Part shown: positions 56,372 to 64,000 of the stretch, piece after piece
Numbering within the stretch: position 1 is the first letter of the stretch
Layout: each line of letters starts with the position of its first letter
Source of the DNA: Isoetes taiwanensis
Taxonomy: Eukaryota > Streptophyta > Lycopodiopsida > Isoetales > Isoetaceae
DNA length: 64,000 nt
Assembly: GCA_021234155.1 (NCBI GenBank)
Contig: JAJEKV010000018.1
Span: forward strand, 15,448,925-15,512,924
Direction of reading: 5' to 3'
Translations under genes and position numbers: made by a program
Notes under the pieces: generated by a model
Seen by the model: only the letters and a program-made list of their open reading frames with translations
What the model was told of the DNA's origin: nothing
Database searches by the model: none

Positions 56372-57400
56372 TGTGATGCTCCCTGAACATATACGGCGCT
56401 CCGGACGTATACATACAGGGACTTTCCCCTCCCATGGCGATCAGCTCACCATGAGCAAGGCCCTCCGTCTAACTCGGGCCGTCTATAGGAAGATGCCCGG
56501 GTGAAGGACACGGAGGTGTTATTCGCCGACGCCGATGGGACTCCTATGTCGCTGGAAGCGCGAATACAAGTTAGCATACAGCATAATCATATCATAAATA
56601 ACCACCACGAAGGGTGGCACATCCATCCAACTGATGATAACAGAGAAGATACATTTAATGCTAAGGGAAACACCCCAAACCCAAGGTTCTACCCCAGCTC
56701 AGACTCCAATGAGGATCGACTGACGGCTAGGTCTCGTGAGATCGCCAGACGTAATCTTGGCATAGCGCTATCGGCATAGAACATCGGGCTAGGGTTGTCC
56801 ACTCCATTCGCCCCCCGTGCACACTTTGCGATGAGCCGAATCAAGCTATGGCGCCATTGTAGCCTTCCCGAGACGCAATCCCAAGGCATCACCCTTCGGA
56901 CTACTCCGGTTACATCTCCCCGTCCGATGAGGCAGGTCGTGGGAAGTGTCCCTTCCCGTAGTCGCAGTTGATTCCATGGGTGAGCTAGAGAATAGTGCCG
57001 CATCAACACCCCCGCATCCGCATTCCAACCTACTCCCCTAACTTTATCTTCAAAGTACGTGATGATCACACTACGCACCCGTGGAGTGTCGCACCCATAC
57101 CGGGCCTGGTTCACCGGGCCGGGCTATTAGGCCTAGCTCACTCAAGGAGTCCCCAGTAGCCTTTATGCTCAGGCGAGACCCCATCCCACACTTCATCACT
57201 ACGGCCCCTTATCTGGTGCTTCAATCATGCCATAGATTCCACAGCTCGGTGGGATCTTGTGCACAGGCCGCAATTATTGGGTACTATGGGAGATACTAGG
57301 AGCATACTAATGAACATAGGTCACAGAGGTCTCTACCCCCCTTAATCCCTGCTTTCAGTAAGAACTAACAGAGATCCCAGACTGAGGAAATGATCTTATT
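56372..57400 (-). mobile_element. LTR remainder, reverse orientation (same family as 31-33.6 kb LTR)
   Basis: Reverse-complemented, it aligns with 32,600-33,568: GATTAA...TAGAGACCT, CCCAATAATTGC, CCGGTATGGGT, GAATGCGGATG, CTAGC(G/T)CACCCATGGA, AACACCTCCGTGTCCTT and the end GGGAGCATCACA. It lacks the first ~490 bp of the LTR, exactly what 37,621-38,108 contains. At its other side (about 57,400) it joins a LINE 5' half. After its end the + strand has TTGTATCAGAAC (56,358-56,369), a PBS-like word in the wrong orientation. Confidence 0.7.
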
Positions 57401-58012
57401 CCATTAATTATTTTCAACCGCATACCGTGGTATAGTTCAAGCAAATACGCCCATTTCATTTGAAGCAGGCTCTGTTATATGCTGGATCATCCACCTCATC
57501 TAGGTATACGTTTGCAAGATCATCAAACATTCTTGCTTACTGGGAGCCTGTGCGCCCATTGAAATCTCCGGTTTGAAATATCTCACCTTGAGCGGAATAG
57601 TCCAGGATATCAGAGCAGAGACTGCCAAATGGATTCTCCTTGTCTAGTCCATGTCTATTGTATATATTGGAGCATTCTGGAGCAAAATAACATACTGCAA
57701 GAAACAACAACTGATTATTCCCTTTCATTTGCAACCAAATATATTGTTGTTTGTATCAAATTTTAGGATTTGAATATCATGTCCCGATCCCACTCGCTTA
57801 TATACAGCAACCCCTCCAAAGCCCCTTCCTGCTCCTGTCATTTTTTCATTCCATACTTGACCAAGTATCTCAAATCCAGGTATGTCAGGAAGAAGACGAA
57901 ATTGATGTGTCCATGTTTCCGTGAAGCATAATATATCCTGTTTTTCCAAATATTCAGAGTGGCATTTACTTTGCTTGAGTAAGTCCATGGCATTCCATAA
58001 ACTAATTCTCAA
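57395..58012 (-). mobile_element. LINE ORF2, endonuclease part (5' half)
   Basis: The ORF starts MRISLWNAMDLLKQSK, with DILCFTETW (catalytic Glu of the APE-type nuclease), FGGVAVYKRVGSG, and after one shift LAVCYFAPE and QTGDFNGRTGS (the catalytic D-x-N). DDPAYNRACFK and, out of frame, LKIINGI follow up to about 57,395. The next expected block (DYLIARD) is missing here and is found at the start of the LINE half at 38,105. Confidence 0.85.
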
Positions 58013-58024
58013 GGCCCCTGCTTC

Positions 58025-58846
58025 CTATTTGTGTTTCCTGTTCGTAACTATTGCTCTGCCTCCCTGGTCCAGGTAAGCTACAAATCCTGACTCTCTGGCT
58101 TCCTTTACCTTGGCCCATTCTTTTTTCCTGAATTCCAATTGGCTTGGTGTTAAATCCAAGTCCAACCAGATCTTTTCTCCCTTAAGTGCACTCCGGTTGT
58201 GAAGCACACGATCTCTTGCTTCTTTAGATTGGAATCTTACCAATATGGGGCGAGTATGGTAGCCCAGTTTTCCCAATCTTCTAGATGATACATGAAGAGG
58301 ATCATGTAAATGCATTGTTTCCGAGAAAAGCCGCCTTATCAGATTCAGAACATCTTCTCCTTCAATCTCATGGAGACCGGATATTTTCAGATTTTTTGCT
58401 CGAATGTCTTGATCCCTTTGCTCTGAAGAGATTTCTGCATGATGTATCTTCATTTGCTCTTTGGTAGATTCAGCTACCAGAGAAGCTAGTTTATTTTCAA
58501 GAGATTCTATCCGTGCTTTGAAGTCTCATGGATGAATTTAGATTGATAATTCTGCATTTTGCTCTTTTAAACCGGTATTTTGGGCCACCAATTTATTTTC
58601 AAGAGATTCAATCTATGCTTTGAAGGCTCATGGATGAATTCAGCTTTTGATAATTCTCGCATTTTGCTCTTTTTAAACCGGGTGTTTTGGGCCACCAGCT
58701 CTTGTAAAGTTTCCCCGCATTCCTTTAACTTCTGACCTAAGATTAGAAATTTAGGCCTTCAAATCTTGCCTTATCGACACGAGATGAGCTGAATCCCCAT
58801 CGATTGAAACCAGTGTCTCCTAATCCTTTCTTCTTTGGGGGCATCC
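58025..58846 (-). mobile_element. LINE ORF1 (coiled coil plus RRM-like nucleic-acid-binding domain)
   Basis: The start MPPKKKGLGDTGF lies at 58,846. A coiled-coil region follows (LKECGETLQELVAQN), disrupted and internally duplicated (about 108-bp direct repeat, 58,482-58,697). The intact C-terminal 142 codons (58,453-58,025) read RAKNLKISGLHEIEGEDVL, then SSRRLGKLGYHTRPILVRFQ, RDRVLHNRSALKGEKIWLD and SQLEFRKKEW. This matches the L1-type ORF1 RRM/CTD arrangement. ORF1 ends 12 bases before ORF2 begins, the usual LINE spacing. Confidence 0.8.
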
Positions 58847-60435
58847 CACTGACATGAGACGAGCTGAAGTTCGTATGCGATGGCGCAAACCCTAAGCGCA
58901 AACCCTATGCTGGCAATAAAATGGATTTAGTCTTTGAGAGCATCTATAGCCTTGTGTTGGAGTTGCAAACATCACTCTTATATTAATTGTTTGTAAAGTT
59001 CGAACTGTACAGTTTTCTAGAAGTTCAGAATGGATACAATGTATTTGTTTGACAAGTGTGTGCATCTCAAACTGAGCACACAACATATGACAGGCATAAA
59101 ACGATATGCTTCTGAGTGCCTGCCGATGTTCTGAATGGTTATCTGCAGGAAAAACTTGCCTGTGAATTCAACATTCTATTGAATTTGAGTGATTTTGATT
59201 GTGAGCAGGGCGAAGAGTCCACATATATCATCTTAAACTGCCTGAAGAAGAGGCCGAATGCAAACTTTTTCCTAAATATGATTCAAGTGCTCATAGCAGA
59301 TTGACATCCATTCTAAGCATTCAGGTATAATTGTATAGGAACACATATCATTTCTTTATTCTAGGTCTTAGTAAGATAAATTAGGTGGCACTATGGTATA
59401 CCAATGGATCTAATCGCCTCAAGCTTTATGTCCATTTATTTGCCGTTATTCAAGCTCTTTGAAAGTTTCGGCAAAAGCAAAAACGATTCGATTGGCATGT
59501 CGCAGATCAAGTGTGTTGCAAAGCAAAACCTTAGAGTGATTAATTATGAACGCAGAACAGACCCTTGATTTGGGTGTGCCTAAGGGGCCTCAATAATTGG
59601 AAGCATTCAATGTTTTTAATAGCTTATCTGATTCAATGTTTCTATTTCTGTCGCAAAATGTGATAAGGCATGAAAAGGCATAGGCTAGAAACTGCTACAC
59701 ATCATCCGCCCGATTTGCATAGACTAGATCCGCCATCGCCATATTTTTTTTTATCTCTCGAATATTGTGCTAAGTATCTTTGAAAGGAAAGCAATACTTG
59801 ACTTTGCATATTCTCTGTTTTAACCAGTTGTATATCTATTTCGACACATCTCAAAGTTCTTAATCTAATATAGCATTTTTCAGTAAAAATAATGTGCATA
59901 AAACCATCATTGAGTTGTCTTACAACCAAACTTCTAGGTCAAGCATACCGTAGTATATTGTATGTGATGGATACATATAAACCTAAATGTGCATTTTTTT
60001 TAGCTATGTTTTGAAGGGGCTTTAGCATAATGCATGCATGAATCCCACTAAAACATGTCGAATAGGTTTCAATGCAAGGATTTTGCATTATGAACTCGTT
60101 GTTTGGATTTGCTTGATAGTCGGTCTTTTTCTTACCTTCCATTCTCGGGTTGGCGCTAGGCTTTCTAGTTATATGGATCGGCATGCACATTGTTCCTTTC
60201 AATGGGATAAAGTAAGTGCATGTCACTTAAACCATCTCCTTATAGGGATTAAAGATGGATGTAGAATCTATTTAAGCATTGATCTTTTCTGGAATAGTCT
60301 TGCATGGCATATTTATCTTATATCCCTTCTCTAAGTAGCTTTGTACCAAGACCTCGTGTCTTGAGCTGAGCATAAATATAATCCCCTCACCTTCTGTATG
60401 CCTGGTTGCAAATGGCTTGCTATTGATTGAGAATA
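58847..60435. other. no confident gene; a possible exon at 59,146-59,304
   Basis: After TTATCTGCAG at about 59,145 a short plus-strand frame reads EKLACEFNILLNLSDFDCEQ and CLKKRPNANFFLNMIQVL before a TGA. It may be a terminal exon fragment of an unrecognised gene. The remainder is AT-rich without recognisable content. Confidence 0.25.
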
Positions 60436-60439
60436 GCCC

Positions 60440-60770
60440 TGATAAGTTTTGATCTCCGAAGCCATCGTAACGAAAAAGGTGCTCCAATACCCCAGAAAAT
60501 ACCCCCCAAAAATGCCTATAGAATCCCCTTTTTTTGTAGAACAATGGGGTATAAAATGGATTTTTAGAATCGGGGTATTTGGCCATAATTCCCCCTTTCT
60601 TTGTTTGTAAAACAATACCCTATTACATTTGGCCATAATCCCCCCTTTCCTAGTTTGGTCATAGTCCCAGTTTGCCATAATCCCCCATTTCCTCATTTGT
60701 AATATAATACCCTCATTTGTAATATAATACCCGGTTATACAAATACCCCATTATACCCCGTTATGCTATT
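60440..60770. repeat. degenerate minisatellite (GGCCATAATCCCCC / AATACCC words)
   Basis: Variants of TTTGGCCATAATCCCCCCTTT and AAAACAATACCC(C) recur at irregular spacing from about 60,490 to 60,760; ATTTGTAATATAATACCC is an exact ~20-bp direct repeat near 60,700. The ORFs that cross it are repeat artefacts. Confidence 0.65.
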
Positions 60771-63000
60771 TAGTTGTAAAACATTCATGGTAATTATATT
60801 TTTCTATGAATTTTGGTTACCTATATTCTAAGCAACTTATCCAAATTTTTGAATTCAAATTCCGATTCACAATTTCACATCAAATTTCATTTGCAAATAA
60901 AAGTTAAGTCTTCATTGCAAAAGAATTACATTTCCAGTACAGAAGTATTTCATTTCACAAATTAACACAGTCGAGGTACATAACAATATGTAGAAGTAGA
61001 ATTTCTAGCTGACAAATAAGCAAGTATAACAAGAATCATCATTTTACAACTTTTTCAAGTTTTGGATACACCAAATTTTTGAAGACATATTTTCCTGCAC
61101 TAACACGAGCGAGCACCATAAAAGCTATATTGAGCAAACAAATATAATCAGCATAATAAGGTTCATGATTGTAGCAAGCTCTTCATATAGAAAAGATCAA
61201 AAGGGGTTGTTGATGCCAAGCTATAAATTCTCAAGAAAATTCAAAGTCAATGCCAACTTGTGAAGCATGCAAGCAGTTTTAGCAAGATTTAAGAAACAAT
61301 GAATAAAAGACATGTGATCATCTATATACATATTCAATTTTCGTGAAACCTGCTTGATCTTTACCTGGAAAAAGACAAAAAAGGATTGATCTTCAAGGCA
61401 TTTGTCAGCCAGCAACTGTTGAAATTTTTTAAGTCATCATAGTATTTTGCTTGCTGCATATTTTGAAACTTATCAAAGCTCTCGTCTTGCAGCATATGAT
61501 CTTCAGCTATGAAATGGGAAGAAAAATGGTCCCCAATATTCTGCAAATTAACATGATCTTCAGTTATGAAATGGGCAGAAAAATGGTCCCCAATATTCTG
61601 CAAATTAATAGAAAGTCACCTGGCATTGGTCTCCGCCAGATTGGTTGTTTTATTAGCAAACGGGATCGCAAATGATAAGGTAGCTACTCATCCTGCCTGC
61701 AAAAGAAATAAATAGTTGCATTCAAAAAAAGAAAGAAAAACTTACAATGTCTAGTAAGCTCCTTGAAATATTAAATGAGTCTGAATTGAACCTGCACCCT
61801 TCTTTGTTAAACTGCACCCTTGTTAGGCGCTTGAACTCAGGACCAAAATTAAAAATATGAGTTATTATGCATAATACATACATGAAAACCTTCTAAGCTG
61901 TGACTATGATATGGTCACTGACTTCCTAGATTAGCCATTCGCATCAGAGAGTAAAACTCATTAAAAAAGCCAATCATTGCATAGAGACGGACCTCTTTGT
62001 CATGAATTTATCTTCAATATCTAGAACAAGAACCCTCCAAATTCCAAGAGTTGGATACTTCCTGCAATGTAAGGAAATATTAATGGGTGACCAATATCCA
62101 GCAATGGCCGCAATGACTAAAACGTGGCAAATCTTTGGCTTGATAATAAATTTTGTCAGCATCTTTGTTTTCAAAGCCCGCTCTCAAGACCGAAACAAAT
62201 GCAAGAAGTTATACGCCAACTAATAACTACGCTTTCATATAACTTATAACTAAACCTCTCCCCATAATGATTGATCAAGATCTAACATGAACAATGCAAG
62301 AAAGACTCTTTCATAAGATTCCTTTGCCTTTGTTCAAATTATTTTAGTAAAGCTAGCTTTCACTTTTACTTTCTTTCTTTGCTAGTGCACATACTTCAAG
62401 ATGCATATACAATTCATAGCCTCGCTTTAATGTTCCTCACTTGTCCCATTAATAGTGCTAATTCTAGGTTCATAATGTATTCCATAAAATAATGTTTCTA
62501 TCAAGAATTTTTTATCTTGATATGGTGATTATGAAGGAAGGAAGGATACCATTCATCTAGCAGAAGCTATGATAGTTGTTCCTGTTTGTGCTATAGTCTT
62601 AATTCAAAACTTACTACAAGCACAAGAACTATAGAAGCTTAGGTGGATGCATAACTTGTAGATAAGTACTGCCATGTAAGCCCTACATTGGAAGGCATTT
62701 CTCTGATCTTGATGCATGCTTGAAACAAATAACTATTTCCTAACAATGTCTATAACACCTAACGCAAAAAGAGAGCTTCATCAGATAGGAGAAAGGCTTT
62801 CAAGTGAATAAAAAACCATCATTCAATTAAATTGGGTTTATGTCTTAATTTTGGGACAAATTTCATATTGCATGTTTTTAGTAGCATATTCAAATTCACA
62901 CATTTCACCTCAAAATTATGAAAACGTAATATCATGTTATTTACAAAAAAGTCAATATTTCACAATATAGCACCATATCATAAAAACGTGATAACAAAAA
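60771..63000. other. no gene seen; 57-bp tandem duplication at 61,496-61,609
   Basis: ATGATCTTCAG(C/T)TATGAAATGG opens two 57-bp units (61,496 and 61,553) that differ at three or four bases. The rest is AT-rich, with short ORFs and no domains. Confidence 0.5.
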
Positions 63001-63009
63001 TTTACATAG

Positions 63010-64000
63010 TTATTCAACTTTCTTCAAGCACCCCAATGATATCATAGCCTTCTTCCCCGACATCCCCGAGGTATTGTAATTCTCGCATTTCTAGCCGGAA
63101 TAGTGTTTGGAGTCCATGAGTACAAAACACTTTCATAGTCTAGCCAAAGATCGTGATCACTCGGATTTCTCCTCCATTTCTTTGTCCAACAATCTGAAAG
63201 TACCTTTCTTTATCCGACACGCTGGTCAACCGATGCACCGACACCACCATTCCACCCGCATTATGGTTGAAGTTAATATTACCTTCTTCTTTGCAAATAT
63301 CGAGATAGTGAACCCCAACCACACCGGATATGTATCTAAATCTGATGGCTTTACTACCACAAATTGGTGGCATTCCAAGTCAAGGAAGGTTCATAAGCAT
63401 CCATGCCTAGAAACTTTGGCCTATTGTTCTTAGGACCAAGATAGTGTTTGTCGAAGGAGGAGGAGCATATTGTTTATGAATGCTACTTACAAAGTCATCA
63501 AAATCCTCAGCACCGCTAAGGTCTTCCACCTAGTTTTAGGCAACCACCCTTCTTTCAATTCATCCGAGGATGTGTCTATCTCCCCAACAAAGTTAATCAC
63601 CTTCTTCCAAGAAGCCACCAAGGCACTACAGTGTCATCCGGATTGGTTTGCCAATGCTTTATATAGTCTTGATTCCTTCCTTAGTCAATCCCAATTGCTT
63701 CACTTCTTCAGTAGGTTTTAAAGCTTTTGGTTGACCTAGAGGTATCATAGGCTTGCCATTCTCATCTCTACCATATTTCCTCCCTCCTCTCCACTCATCC
63801 TCTCTTCAAGGTCTCATCTTCCATTGAAGATTGGAATCCCATCTCTCACCCAAAAGTGAACTGCAGAGGCCCTGGAATGACCTTCAAGATCCAATGTATA
63901 ACCATCCACAAAGCTCTTCCAATCGGGCACTTCTTCTATGAGAGAAGCTATAGGGTTTGGAGTAGTGCATTCATGCAAGATTTCCATTAGCCTAGGAAAG
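63010..64000 (-). pseudogene. possible transposon-derived coding relic, unrecognised
   Basis: Minus-strand frames stay codon-like with interruptions: ERKYGRDENGKPMIPLG (about 63,775-63,740), LKPTEEVKQLGLTKEGIKT, then LECHQFVVVKPSDLDTYPVW (about 63,380-63,320) and a 77-codon open frame (63,373-63,140). The first part resembles nothing I can name; VVVKPSDLDTYPVW is reminiscent of short adaptor-type domains in plant transposon proteins, but this is weak. The sequence runs off the window's right edge. Confidence 0.25.

Noticed and set aside
56689-57114. 141-codon minus-strand ORF
   Set aside because: It lies inside the reverse-oriented LTR, whose homologue at 32.7-33.5 kb has no matching frame; a chance ORF in GC-richer DNA.
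63140-63433. 108-codon plus ORF at 63,107-63,433
   Set aside because: The minus strand keeps codon-like text over a longer distance; the plus frame shows no domain.

Overview
This is plant nuclear DNA: AT-rich, gene-poor and full of transposons. It carries plant-type Ran GTPase, MYG1, root-cap-domain and PPR sequences, plus a relic of an RNA polymerase second-largest subunit of the plant Pol IV/V type, all with short introns. The number of LTR elements and LINEs points to a large genome. A fern or other seed-free vascular plant is my best guess (inference, not proven).

Layout. At the left edge lies the last exon of an acidic protein (59-143). A copia RNase H fragment follows (about 3.66-4.03 kb). 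A nine-coding-exon Ran gene (7,464-8,657) is complete except for one extra base in exon 5. Its 3' half and a downstream copia fragment are duplicated 5.5 kb away (8,161-10,591 against 13,684-16,128). The copia part is then tandemly duplicated as 2.02-kb units up to 19.55 kb. A doubled PPR relic lies between. Two RNA hairpins (20.9 and 21.1 kb) precede a long hAT (DUF659/BED type) transposase on the minus strand (22.15-24.53 kb). Directly upstream of the hAT is an array of ten palindromes with a 20-25 bp pitch (24,877-25,095). A seven-exon secreted beta-helix/root-cap-domain gene fills 27.4-29.26 kb, followed by tandem and degenerate repeats.

The most unusual part is 31.1-58.8 kb. An LTR element (5' LTR 31,123-33,568, itself hit by a LINE; tRNA-Met primer site at 33,570) encloses about 4 kb that has no reverse transcriptase or integrase. 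Instead it holds a histone-H3-like ORF with a replaced tail and two unrecognised ORFs. Its 3' LTR (from 37,621) stops after about 490 bp and runs into the 3' half of a LINE (38,105-39,840). The missing remainder of an LTR of this family lies at 56,372-57,400 on the minus strand, joined to the 5' half of a LINE (57,400-58,846). Flipping the 19.3 kb between these joins would restore both elements, so an inversion is the simplest reading. Inside it are a Pol IV/V second-subunit relic with a MITE, a TIR element, a pogo-like fragment, a perfect 106-bp-arm inverted repeat, a heat-shock-element promoter with the first exons of MYG1, and a gypsy pol fragment.

Data quality. Where duplicated copies can be compared, differences fall mostly on CAG/CTG trinucleotides, often as small indels. 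This is what long-read base-calling errors at CHG-methylated sites would look like. Some apparent frameshifts here (Ran, MYG1, root-cap gene) may therefore be assembly errors rather than real lesions.
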